A DNA stretch of 64,000 bases from Allorhodopirellula solitaria (GTDB lineage Bacteria > Planctomycetota > Planctomycetia > Pirellulales > Pirellulaceae). Below, piece by piece: positions 1-8,633 of this stretch (positions are counted from its first letter, which is position 1; every line of letters starts with the position of its first letter). The notes under the pieces are model-generated. The model saw only the letters and a program-made list of their open reading frames with translations, did not search any database and was not told the origin of the DNA. The stretch covers positions 248,001 through 312,000 of the forward strand of contig NZ_SJPK01000004.1 of NCBI RefSeq assembly GCF_007859855.1, written 5' to 3'. The position numbers and the translations under genes were made by a program.

Positions 1-651
1 CTGCGGCTCCTGCACCCGATCATGCCGTTCGTCACGGAATCGGTGTGGAGCTACCTCGGTGGATTGGCGCCGCGCCGCGGGGTCCCCGAGCCTGTCAACG
101 CTGGGGCATTCGTGATGACGAGCGAGTGGCCTACCGCCCATGCCGATCATCACGACGTGAAGATCGAACGCCAATTCAGTGAGTTCCAAAAGATCATTGG
201 AGCGATCCGTCAAATCCGAGCGTCGCAGAACATCAAGCCGAGTGAAACCGTGCCGGTGGCGATCCGCTGCGATGAGTCATCGCGTGAATTGCTCGAACCG
301 ATGAAAGCGTACTTCGCGAGCCTGGCATCGGCCGACATCGTCGCCATCGGCAGCGATGCCAAACCGTTTGAAACCGACGCACACCTGGGCTTGCCCGAAG
401 TGGATGTCGATGTGCATGTGGACTTGGAAAAGTTCATCGATGTCGACGCGGAACTCGGCCGCTTGGAGAAACTACTCAGCCAGATCACGGGGCAAATTTC
501 CGGCAAGGAGAACAAGCTCAACAATGAGAGTTTCGTCAGCCGCGCCCCAGCACCGATTGTCGCCAAAGAGCGAGAATCGCTGACCGGCCTCCGCGAACAA
601 TACGCCAGTGTCCAGAACGACATCAGCCGTTTGAAGGCCAAGAAACGCTAA
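1..651 (+). CDS. valS: Valyl-tRNA synthetase, C-terminal part (5' end cut by window)
   Basis: The frame is open from the first base and ends in TAA, so this is the 3' part of a longer gene; 216 residues are visible. The start of the visible part contains HPIMPFVTESVW, the conserved segment of the anticodon-binding region of class Ia ValRS, IleRS and LeuRS enzymes. The last 70 or so residues are a charged heptad-like stretch (ELGRLEKLLSQITGQ onward, ending KAKKR), which matches the C-terminal coiled-coil arm typical of ValRS and absent from IleRS and LeuRS. The enzyme charges tRNA-Val in the cytoplasm. Identification rests on the end of the protein only; the catalytic HIGH and KMSKS motifs lie outside the window. 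Confidence 0.9.
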   Translation: MRLLHPIMPFVTESVWSYLGGLAPRRGVPEPVNAGAFVMTSEWPTAHADHHDVKIERQFSEFQKIIGAIRQIRASQNIKPSETVPVAIRCDESSRELLEPMKAYFASLASADIVAIGSDAKPFETDAHLGLPEVDVDVHVDLEKFIDVDAELGRLEKLLSQITGQISGKENKLNNESFVSRAPAPIVAKERESLTGLREQYASVQNDISRLKAKKR

Positions 652-676
652 GCACCAGCGAAACAACAGAACGCGC

Positions 677-993
677 AGTGGATGAGGCGACGAGCTGCCA
701 GTTACCCACAATTTTGCTCCCCCGTGTGCTTGTCACACGGGAAGCGACGTTTTGAAATTAGAAAACCGCGGCATCAACACGCGTTCCCCTGTCAGCTTGT
801 CTGACAGGACACCAAGCCGACAAACTTTGCTCTCATGCGGGGCAAGCCCGCACGGGATCGGGGTGAATGCTCCATCTTTATCTAATCACAAAACGGAGAT
901 TCCTGTCAGACAAGCTGACAGGGGATCTGGTTTAATGGGTAATCAACAGCAGGCGACGAGTTCTGTCTTTCGGGACTCGTCGCCTCGTCCACT
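677..993. repeat. Nested inverted repeats in the valS-mobA gap
   Basis: This 433-base gap has no convincing gene. It holds two nested inverted repeats. The outer arms are 677-694 and 976-993 (18 nt, one mismatch). The inner arms are 786-809 and 901-924 (24 nt, exact), and each inner arm is itself a small palindrome (CTGTCAG-5 nt-CTGACAG). A further perfect 11-bp hairpin, arms 951-961 and 975-985, competes with the outer pair. The right-hand hairpin could act as a terminator-like structure, but no T-run follows. The layout could also be a small non-autonomous mobile element; no target-site duplication is obvious. Confidence 0.7.
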
Positions 994-1084
994 ACATTCA
1001 GCGCGGATTATTGATTCGCGGTTGTAAAGCGTCGCGTGGTCATTCAGTAGCGCCCATTATCGCTCGGATCCATTGTTGAAAACC

Positions 1085-1675
1085 ATGTCTCGCACTCCTC
1101 TTCTCGGCACCGTGCTCGCGGGCGGACGCTCAACGCGGATGGGACGATGCAAAGCTGACTTGCCGCACGCTTCGGGCGGCAGTTTTCTCGACCATGCGAT
1201 TGCTCAACTCTCCGCTTGCTGTGATCACGTTGCTTGCTCGCTCGCCGCTGATCCAGCGGCGGCACCTTTACCAAATGGCGTTCACACCATTGTCGATGCC
1301 GCAGCCGACCGTGGGCCTGCCCAGGGCGTCTGCCAAGCGGTCGGCTTGGCGAAGTCACTTCGCTGCACCGGGGTGCTAATCACTCCGGTTGACTTGCCCG
1401 CCCTCACCTCCGAGCATCTACAACGGTTGATCATCGCTGCGGAGCGTTCGCACGATCAAGTCATCGCAGCGATTTCCGACGACGCGGCGGCTACTAAGCG
1501 TTTACAACCGCTCGTGGCGATCTACCCCGTGTCGCTACAGGGTGAGCTAAACTCACTCGCCCACTCGACGCACCGCAGCCTGTATCGATTCCTCTCGGGG
1601 GTGGACTGCCTCACAGTCGAACTCCCAACCGCTGTACTGCACAACGTCAATTCTCCGCACGATTTGCTCCCATGA
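1085..1675 (+). CDS. mobA: Molybdenum cofactor guanylyltransferase MobA
   Basis: This 196-residue protein starts with the nucleotidyltransferase signature LAGGRSTRMGRCKADLP (residues 10-26), the GTP-binding loop of MobA. It also has VDAAADRGPAQGV and ITPVDLPAL, the conserved aspartate region where metal and nucleotide bind. MobA transfers GMP from GTP to molybdopterin to make the guanine dinucleotide form of the cofactor. Start choice: a TTG lies at 1073, but ATG at 1085 sits just before the conserved strand and gives a normal length. The stop overlaps the moeA start by 4 bases (ATGA), so the two are probably translated together. No molybdoenzyme gene is in the window. Confidence 0.87.
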   Translation: MSRTPLLGTVLAGGRSTRMGRCKADLPHASGGSFLDHAIAQLSACCDHVACSLAADPAAAPLPNGVHTIVDAAADRGPAQGVCQAVGLAKSLRCTGVLITPVDLPALTSEHLQRLIIAAERSHDQVIAAISDDAAATKRLQPLVAIYPVSLQGELNSLAHSTHRSLYRFLSGVDCLTVELPTAVLHNVNSPHDLLP

Positions 1676-2934
1676 CTGAACATGCATTCGATCGGCTCGA
1701 CGACGCCATCGCCGCGCTCGCCCGTCCACTCACCGCCGTCGAGATCGAGCCCGACTGCCGCGATTACCTTGGTCGCGTACTGGCAGAACCGATTCGTTCG
1801 GATCGTGACCATCCTGCCGCAGACGTCTCCGCCATGGACGGCTACGCGGTGGCGTTGCCGGACCGAGACCGTACCAGTGAGCTCGATCGGGAAGAGGAAG
1901 TCACTGTCACGGCGGAGAGCATCCCGGGATCGCCGCCACCCGCCTTTTCGGCGACTGGGGTCATCCGCATCTTCACCGGTGGTATCGTTCCGGCAGGTTG
2001 TGACCGAGTGATCCAGCGTGAGCATTCGATCGAAAACGCAGCCTCAACCGCGCATCCGCTCGGCACCATTCGCTGGCGCGCCGCCGCATCGGGCAACCCA
2101 GCGGGCGCCAACATCCGCCGCCAGGGCGAGAACTTGGCGGCCGGTGCGGAAGCCTTGCCGGCAGGGGTCGTGATCGGGGCACCTCAAATAGCTGCGATGG
2201 CGAGCTTCGGCGTCGCATCGACTTCGGTGCATCGACAGGTGCGCGTGGCCATCATCACCACGGGAGACGAACTCAGTGGCGATGTCACTGCACCGGGGCA
2301 AGCCTTGCCGGCCTGGAAGATCCGCAACAGCAACGCCCCTGCCATTGGTGGCCTACTGACTAGCCGCCGCTTTGTCGATGCGCCCACGCTGCTGCACGCC
2401 GATGACGATCCCGAGCGTCTACAACAAACGCTTACCGCGGCAATCGACGCGCACGACATCGTGTTGTTGACCGGCGGCGTCTCGATGGGCGATCACGACT
2501 ACGTGCCGCAGGTCGTCGATCAGATCGGGGCAGAAACCGTCTTTCATAAGCTGCCTCTGCGACCTGGCAAGCCGATTCTTGGTGCCGTTCACACCGATCG
2601 AGCCACTTCCAAATCAACACCGATCATCGGTCTGCCGGGCAATCCGGTCAGCGCCACGATGGGCGCCGTGCGATTCGGCTTGCCTCTGATCGATAAGCTC
2701 GCCGGGCTATCGCGTTGGCAGTACCACCCCACCCACGTTGTGCTGGACCAGGTCGGCCCAAAGACGCTCCCGCTCGTCTGGCTCCGCGCGGTCCGCTTGA
2801 CGCAGTCCGGTCAGGCTGAGTTGGTGATCGGCAAGGGCTCGGGCGACCTGGTGTCGCTGGCCGCCAGCGACGGGTTTATCGAAATGCCGCCGGGAGCGAA
2901 CCACCCCGGTCCCTGGCCCTTCTTCGCTTGGTAA
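1672..2934 (+). CDS. moeA: Molybdopterin molybdenumtransferase MoeA
   Basis: The 420-residue product has the usual MoeA length and order of motifs: HPAADVSAMDGYAV near residue 50, FTGGIVPAGCDRVI near 100, NIRRQGENLAAGAEAL near 145, VAIITTGDEL near 190, LLTGGVSMGDHDYV near 265 and GLPGNPVSATMGAVRF near 323. MoeA inserts molybdate into adenylylated molybdopterin. The LTGGVSMGD segment is the MoCF-type substrate-binding loop, and GLPGNPVS is a family hallmark. The gene starts inside the mobA stop codon, so the pair forms a cofactor-synthesis operon. moaA-E and mogA are not nearby, so the rest of the pathway must lie elsewhere. Confidence 0.92.
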   Translation: MTEHAFDRLDDAIAALARPLTAVEIEPDCRDYLGRVLAEPIRSDRDHPAADVSAMDGYAVALPDRDRTSELDREEEVTVTAESIPGSPPPAFSATGVIRIFTGGIVPAGCDRVIQREHSIENAASTAHPLGTIRWRAAASGNPAGANIRRQGENLAAGAEALPAGVVIGAPQIAAMASFGVASTSVHRQVRVAIITTGDELSGDVTAPGQALPAWKIRNSNAPAIGGLLTSRRFVDAPTLLHADDDPERLQQTLTAAIDAHDIVLLTGGVSMGDHDYVPQVVDQIGAETVFHKLPLRPGKPILGAVHTDRATSKSTPIIGLPGNPVSATMGAVRFGLPLIDKLAGLSRWQYHPTHVVLDQVGPKTLPLVWLRAVRLTQSGQAELVIGKGSGDLVSLAASDGFIEMPPGANHPGPWPFFAW

Positions 2935-3364
2935 GTCGAGCGGCAGACAAAACCTTCCCCGCCTCGTCCATGACGGTGAATTCGATTCTGCCGCTCGCCA
3001 ATAGCCTCTCAAATGAAATAGAAGACGCTGATCGAAGCGACGAACTGGCACCGCTCGGTCCCGTTTTCGAACGGACCGGAGCCGACACCATCATCGGCAT
3101 CAAACCAGTCATAGGAGTAGCGCTGGCCTCTCTCAGGTCTAAAAAACGGGGCAACGGTGACAACTCGTCAATAGATTGGGCAAAAGTTCGTAGAAAATGC
3201 GCTCATTTGGGGCCGATTGGCGGCCTGATTGGGGGCATTCTGGCGTTCTTGGCGTGGTTTGGCTTTTCAAAAATCGCCGTAGCGGCAAGAATGCCGGTTT
3301 CGCCAGCGGCCGATCTGGGTCGCTGAACGCTTGCTCCCGCCTATCTCGATCGGCTAATAATTTC
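2935..3364. other. Intergenic region moeA-yidC
   Basis: A 430-base stretch with no supportable gene. An open frame crosses it on each strand, but neither has a recognisable domain, a plausible start or the third-position GC bias of the neighbours. I see no repeat or clear terminator. It presumably holds the yidC promoter; no good -35/-10 pair stands out. Confidence 0.4.
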
Positions 3365-5875
3365 GTGGATCGCCGCTTTTCATCCTTCCTACTCGCCTCG
3401 ACCGCCTTTTTCCTCGTCTACATGTCGCTGCGGACGATATTCGTCCCGCCTCCGGTCGATCCCGTTGCCCAGGACGACACGACCGCTGAGGTCGCCGAAG
3501 AGGAACGAGTCGCCGACCTCGAACCAACCGCTCCGGATGCGTCCACCCCCACCGCGGATGCGGATAATCCCGACGCAGAGGTTGAGACGATCGAGCGTCC
3601 TGAAACGGCACAGTGGCGGACGCTCGGATCGATGGATCCTGCCAGCGGGCATGTCATGCTCGTCACCCTCAATAGCCACGGCGGCGGGATCGAGCGAATC
3701 GAGCTCACCCAGCGCAAAGAGAATGGGCGTCTGAAATACCGCCGTGTCGATGTTCGCAGCGGGTACCTCGGCTACTTCGCCGCCGACCCGATCGCGACGA
3801 TCGACGGTGTCGCCGTCAACGTCGTCGGCCCTGGTACCCCGGCGGCGATGGCAACGGCCACCACCGCAGGTGTCCCCAACGGGCTGCAGGTTGGTGACCG
3901 GATCGTGGCCATCAATGGTGACGCAATCAGCAATGCAGACATGCTCGGTGACTGGCTCAACGGCACCGAGCCAGGCGATGAGGTGGTGCTCGATGTGATT
4001 CGCGCCACCGATCGAACGATCCAATTCCAAGCCAAACTAACCGAACATCCACTCGACCTCGTGCGTTTGGCCGATACCGCCGGTGAGGACCAAGTCCGCG
4101 GCAACCTCACCCGCCTGTCCTCGCTGCTGACGGTGAGTAAGGTCGGTCGCCGTGAGATTGAACCCGGCAAACGAACTCTCGCCTCGCTTCCAGATCCGAG
4201 CGCTTTGATTTGGAACATCACCGGCGACGCGGATCCCGCGGACGACGCTGGGCAGCCCGATTCCGACGTGCAAACCGTGTCGTTTGCACTGCAATTCAGC
4301 GAACAGGAAATGCAAGCAGCAGGCGGTCACGCGGTCGGTCTGCAGCGTTCCTATACGCTGCGACCGGGCAGCTTCGTGCTCGACATGGACGTTCAAATCG
4401 ACAACCGATCGGACGCGTCACAGGAACTCGCCTATCGACTCGAAGGCGTCAATGGCGTGACACTCGAGGGTTGGTGGTACAGTAACAAGATCAGCCCGAA
4501 CTGGGGTGGCTCGGCGGCCCGGGATCTCGTCTACAAAACCACTGCCGAAGGACACGAACTTGTCTCCGGTTATGGCTTGCTCAAACGAGCTCGAAAGGAT
4601 GCCGTCCCCGATGACCAGACACTGTTCTCGCCCAATTCCGAAGCGGCCACGCGTCAGATGAGTTATATCGGCGTCGATGCCCAGTACTTCACCGTCGCCT
4701 ACCTGCCTCCCGAAGGCGATGAAAATCTGACCACCTTCCGGCGCGCCACGGGAACCCTCGCAGCCGACCCCGCGGAAATCCCCGATAATCAAGAGCGCGC
4801 GGTCAACACGACCTTCTATCTCGATAGCGTGGTGGCGGACGTGCCAGCGGGTTCGAGTTTGAAACAAAGCCTGCGTCTTTTCGCTGGCCCGAAACAACCG
4901 GAGCTCTTCGAGCAGTACGGTCTGCAGGACTGCATCTACTACGGCTGGTTCTCTTGGCCAGCCAAGATCCTCGGCAATCTGTTGCACGTCCTCTCGGGTG
5001 TCGGAAACTATGCCTTGGCCATTTTCCTGCTGACGATCATTGTTCGGGGAGCCATGTTCCCGCTGTCGCGCAAGGCGGCCGTCAACGCGCAGCGGATGCA
5101 GGAGCTCGCTCCCGAATTGAAGAAAATCACTGAGCAGTACAAAGACGACATGGAGGGCCGCGTCAGAGCCCAGCGTGAATTGCAGCAACGCGTGGGATTC
5201 AATCCACTCTCAGGCTGTTTGCCGATGTTCCTACAGCTGCCCATTTTCATGGGGCTCTATCGCTCGCTGTCGGTCGATATCGAGCTGCGACAAGCCGCCT
5301 TTGCCTCCTGGACCACGTGGTCGTCCAACCTCGCCGCTCCCGACATGCTGTACTACTGGGGTGACTGGATGTGGGACTACATGTCAGGTCGCGGTACGGG
5401 CTGGCTTGGGCCCTACTTCAACATCCTACCCGTGATCGTGATGGTGCTTTTCCTGGCCCAACAAAAGATGTTCATGCCGCCGGCCACCGACGAACAAACT
5501 GCGATGACTCAAAAGATGATGAGCTACATGACACTGATCATGGGCCTGTTCTTCTTCCGCGTGCCCGCCGGATTGTGCATCTATTTCATCACCAGCAGTC
5601 TCTGGGGGATCGGAGAGCGAATTCTCGTGAAGAAAACGCTGCCGACATCACCGCACTTCGATAAAGCCGTACTCGAAGGCAAAGTCAATCATCGAGGCGA
5701 TGGTGGTCCCCAGGGCAATCGCTTGGCCAGTCCCAAGCCTGCGGGCGGACCGTCCGGCGGAGCGTCTGCTGAACCGAGCTGGGCGGAGAAGCTGCGGCAA
5801 CGAATGAACCCCGAAGAACCCGCCGCGCCCTTGCCGCGTGACCGCAAACGCCCCAAAACGAATAAGAAACGCTGA
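3365..5875 (+). CDS. yidC: Membrane protein insertase YidC with an embedded PDZ domain
   Basis: An 836-residue YidC/Oxa1 protein. A first membrane segment lies at about residues 5-25, followed by an acidic linker (to about 85) and a long periplasmic region. The insertase domain runs over about residues 525-755, with [19 protein letters not shown], the conserved arginine in the first core helix ([12 protein letters not shown]561) and [18 protein letters not shown]. The basic tail ends [10 protein letters not shown], suited to ribosome contact. Unusually, residues 132-228 read as a PDZ domain ([17 protein letters not shown]) within the periplasmic part. The start is taken at GTG 3365, giving [12 protein letters not shown]; the frame stays open upstream to 3197, but that extension lacks character. 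The protein inserts inner-membrane proteins. Confidence 0.9.
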   Translation: MDRRFSSFLLASTAFFLVYMSLRTIFVPPPVDPVAQDDTTAEVAEEERVADLEPTAPDASTPTADADNPDAEVETIERPETAQWRTLGSMDPASGHVMLVTLNSHGGGIERIELTQRKENGRLKYRRVDVRSGYLGYFAADPIATIDGVAVNVVGPGTPAAMATATTAGVPNGLQVGDRIVAINGDAISNADMLGDWLNGTEPGDEVVLDVIRATDRTIQFQAKLTEHPLDLVRLADTAGEDQVRGNLTRLSSLLTVSKVGRREIEPGKRTLASLPDPSALIWNITGDADPADDAGQPDSDVQTVSFALQFSEQEMQAAGGHAVGLQRSYTLRPGSFVLDMDVQIDNRSDASQELAYRLEGVNGVTLEGWWYSNKISPNWGGSAARDLVYKTTAEGHELVSGYGLLKRARKDAVPDDQTLFSPNSEAATRQMSYIGVDAQYFTVAYLPPEGDENLTTFRRATGTLAADPAEIPDNQERAVNTTFYLDSVVADVPAGSSLKQSLRLFAGPKQPELFEQYGLQDCIYYGWFSWPAKILGNLLHVLSGVGNYALAIFLLTIIVRGAMFPLSRKAAVNAQRMQELAPELKKITEQYKDDMEGRVRAQRELQQRVGFNPLSGCLPMFLQLPIFMGLYRSLSVDIELRQAAFASWTTWSSNLAAPDMLYYWGDWMWDYMSGRGTGWLGPYFNILPVIVMVLFLAQQKMFMPPATDEQTAMTQKMMSYMTLIMGLFFFRVPAGLCIYFITSSLWGIGERILVKKTLPTSPHFDKAVLEGKVNHRGDGGPQGNRLASPKPAGGPSGGASAEPSWAEKLRQRMNPEEPAAPLPRDRKRPKTNKKR

Positions 5876-5924
5876 GGCCAATCGGCGGTTGCGGATGATT
5901 CTTCACTCCATCCGAAGTTGCCTT

Positions 5925-6632
5925 TGCCGATGTTCCGCGTTTCAGCCCGGTGTGTTCTGCCAACACACGTAGGGCCGGTTCCCACCGGCCATCCACTGCC
6001 AGGGCGATCCCGCCGAAGAACGTTCAGCTCGCTCGGTGCGACGCTCGCCCAAGTCGCCGCGTAACCGACGCACGTGGCCGGTAGGAACCGGCCCTACTTA
6101 CTTCACGAACGTTCCGCGTTTCAGCCCGGTGTGTTCTGCCAATGCACGTAGGGCCGGTTCCCACCGGCCATCCGCTGCCGGAGCGATCCCGCCGAAGAAC
6201 GTTCAAGCACCTCGGTGCGACGCTCGCCCAAGTCACCGGGTAACCGGCGCACGTGGCCGGTAGGAACCGGCCCTACTTACTTCACGAACGTTCCGCGTTT
6301 CAGCCCGGTGTGTTCTGCCAACACACGTAGGGCCGGTTCCCACCGGCCATCCGCTGCCAGGGCGATCCCGCCGAAGAACGTTCAAGCACCTCGGTGCGAC
6401 GCCCACCCAAGTCACCGGGTAACCGGCGCACGTGGCCGGTAGGAACCGGCCCTACTTACTTCACGAACGTTCCGCGTTTCAGCCCGGTGTGTTCTGCCAA
6501 TGCACGTAGGGCCGGTTCCCACCGGCCATCCGCTACGGGGGCGATCCCGACGAAGAACGTTCAAGCACCTCGGTGCGACGCCCACCCAAGTCGCCGCGTA
6601 ACCGACGCACGTGGCCGGTAGGAACCGGTGGT
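5925..6632. repeat. 179-bp tandem repeat array (about 4 units)
   Basis: The sequence repeats with a period of 179 bases for almost four copies after yidC, with few differences between copies. Each unit carries GTAGGGCCGGTTCCCACCGGCC and, further on, a near inverted copy of it (GGCCGGTAGGAACCGGCCC), so each unit holds paired palindromes. Open frames of 60-75 codons recur at the same 179-base spacing on both strands; because 179 is not a multiple of three, they do not form one protein and are artefacts. The same palindromic module builds the 203-bp array at 59435-60262. Confidence 0.88.
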
Positions 6633-6788
6633 GATCCCATGCCCAAAGCCAATCGAAAACTCTAACTATCCACCACGATGGTAAAGCTTGCAAAACCAAG
6701 ACAGACGATTGAGCGGAACAGCGATCTTTCGTTTGACAACCATCCAGTACACCGGTAGCGAAAACTCTGGTCTCGTCTGGCAGCAGCC

Positions 6789-7207
6789 ATGACACTTGGG
6801 CGATTTGGATTCATTTACCTGTTCGGCGCCCTGACCATTGTCGGTACGTCCATCCAAAATTATCGTGGATTCGGTAGGATCCTCCACAAAGGAGAACCAC
6901 CATACAAAACAAAGAGCTGTATCTCCAAGTTCCATGGCTTAGCTCACCGCTTGATTACATTCCAGAGTCGGACAAAGACAAGCACGTCTGCAACGGGTTA
7001 GCCATGATGGGTGTCGGACGCAGGAAAACCTTCGACATGAACAGTTTTTCGCTGGAGCAACGGCAAGCGATTGCCGAGGGGATGAGAGCCGGCGATGCCA
7101 AGAGCCAGACTCTCGATGGTAGCAAGCACAACCGCACACTCATCTTCCCCGCTGGTTCGCTGACCGTCTACTTGCAGTCGCTAATTGCCGTTGGCCTTGG
7201 CATCTGA
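6789..7207 (+). pseudogene. Unassigned gene relic or small gene(s)
   Basis: The stretch 6640-7180 contains no clear gene. Two adjoining plus-strand frames have protein-like composition: 6789-7001 (hydrophobic start MTLGRFGFIYLFGAL) and, in another frame, 6878-7207 (with SSPLDYIPESDKDKH and SFSLEQRQAIAEGMRAGD, soluble and helix-rich). No strong start or ribosome site precedes either. A frame change between them would explain the pattern as a decayed gene, but I recognise no family. The end overlaps the 3' end of the minus-strand gene at 7181. This could equally be chance open sequence. Confidence 0.25.
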
Positions 7208-8275
7208 ACGGGATCGCTTCGGGGCTTTGATTCTGAACACGCAGGAGTGACTGCCATTTCCACCGGTTAGATTCGCTCCGGATGCGACATAGAGGTAAGT
7301 CGGTTTGCCGTCTTGCACCAGCACCTGCGGGCGTTCAAACTTCCTACCACGCATCACCTTGGCGTTGGCAACGACCTGTTGATCAAGGTAGCGGTGCATC
7401 TTGTCGTAACCCATCACTGGATCGGAGAAATCAATCCCGTTATCCGACTCCCAAAGGTATCCCGTTCCTTGGTTGTTGTGCGTGGTCAACAGGTAGACCT
7501 TGCCGTTTTCGACGAATGCATAGCCATCTTCGATCGTCGTCGAGTTGCTCGTCAACGGATCGGCGACGAATGCATAAGGTCCCTCGACCCGATCTGCAAT
7601 CGCTACTCCCATACGACGGATGCCTCCCTTTTTCATCGCCTTGTAGTAAAGAAAGAACCGACCGTCGGGATGTTCCAAGAGTGCAGGGTTGTTGACTCCC
7701 ACGGTCGATCGATAGCTCCAAATCGAAGGGTCTGCCGGAGGCGCCAGGACAAGCCCATCGTCGCCAACCGTCTTCCAGGGGCCTTCGGGACGATCGGCAA
7801 TCATCATCCCGATCCGCTGCGAAGCGACTTGTTCATTCTTCACCCCGCCTGCATTGGCGATGTAGGTGAGCACGTACCGGTCGCCTACCTTCTGGATGTT
7901 GGGATTGTGCGGCGCCTGAAAATCCCACGTTCCTTCTTTGCCGCTTCCCCGCACCACCACTTCTTGAAACGTAAAAGGGCCTGCTGGATTGTCACTCACG
8001 TAACGGGCAATCTCAGAATGGGTTAACCAAGCCTTGAATTCGTGCTCCAGTGGCCAGCGTGCTACGAAGAGGTGCGTTTTCCCGGCCGGTCCCACCACTG
8101 GACTCGATCCCCAGACATGATAGCCGGGCTCCTCCACCGCCACGCCCACGTAGTCCAAGCGATCGGCCCATGAACGATCCTTGCGATCTTGCCCAGACAC
8201 CGGGGTGGCCTCGACCGCGACGAGCAGCGCGGCGATGAGGATGCAATTCGTCAGAACAGTTGTTGTTTTTTTCAT
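7181..8275 (-). CDS. Secreted GH43-like five-bladed propeller protein
   Basis: The 364-residue product begins with a signal peptide (MKKTTTVLTNCILIAALLVAV, cleavage near residue 28). The mature part has the repeating blade pattern of GH43/GH62/GH117-type proteins: HVWGSSPVVGPAGKTHLFVARWP, SDNPAGPFTFQEVVVRG, WDFQAPHNPNIQKVGDRYVL, ADRPEGPWKTVG, VNNPALLEHPDGRFFLYYK, IADRVEGPYAF and FERPQVLVQDGKP. Enzymes of this fold cleave arabinose, xylose, fructose or anhydro-galactose linkages; the substrate cannot be read from sequence. It probably acts in the periplasm or outside the cell. It stands alone on the minus strand, divergent from the 8634 gene. The exact GH family needs a profile search. Confidence 0.72.
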   Translation of the reverse strand: MKKTTTVLTNCILIAALLVAVEATPVSGQDRKDRSWADRLDYVGVAVEEPGYHVWGSSPVVGPAGKTHLFVARWPLEHEFKAWLTHSEIARYVSDNPAGPFTFQEVVVRGSGKEGTWDFQAPHNPNIQKVGDRYVLTYIANAGGVKNEQVASQRIGMMIADRPEGPWKTVGDDGLVLAPPADPSIWSYRSTVGVNNPALLEHPDGRFFLYYKAMKKGGIRRMGVAIADRVEGPYAFVADPLTSNSTTIEDGYAFVENGKVYLLTTHNNQGTGYLWESDNGIDFSDPVMGYDKMHRYLDQQVVANAKVMRGRKFERPQVLVQDGKPTYLYVASGANLTGGNGSHSCVFRIKAPKRSRSDAKANGN

Positions 8276-8633
8276 TGCGGCATCTTGTTGTTCAAAGGTT
8301 GCTTCCGCGAACCGATCACGGAACGGTGCCCGGTATCGCTCGTCCGATTCGTCCTTGGCTGTCTACGAGCCACAGGGTTGATGCTCATCCTGAGAGGCTG
8401 TCAATCTGTTGGCTCCAAGTCTAATAAAATCGATTGCGACATGGGGGGCCAATCGATGCTCCGGCGGATCGGACAGGACGAGACTCCCATTTCACTTCCG
8501 CGACGCTTCGGCCGAACGTGTTATTGGCAGAAAAACTGAAAAATTCGCGATTGGGTGCACGAAATCGGTGCTCGGGCGTCACTATTGTACTGACCTGATC
8601 ACTTCCGACCTGGAAAACTCACGAGAAAATCGC
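8276..8633. other. Divergent intergenic region
   Basis: 358 bases between the minus-strand GH43-like gene and the plus-strand gene at 8634. The plus-strand frame stays open back to 8409, but that extension has no recognisable protein character, so the region is taken as non-coding. It should hold both promoters; no convincing consensus boxes, repeats or hairpins were found. Confidence 0.35.

Noticed and set aside
752-1027. 91-codon plus-strand frame in the valS-mobA gap
   Set aside because: It is made mostly of the inverted repeat sequence, has no domain and no plausible ribosome site.
2928-3326. 132-codon plus-strand frame between moeA and yidC
   Set aside because: No family resemblance, a start inside moeA and composition unlike the neighbours; the minus-strand frame there is no better.
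4418-5188. 256-codon antisense frame inside yidC
   Set aside because: Produced by GC-rich third positions of a clearly real gene; no domain of its own.
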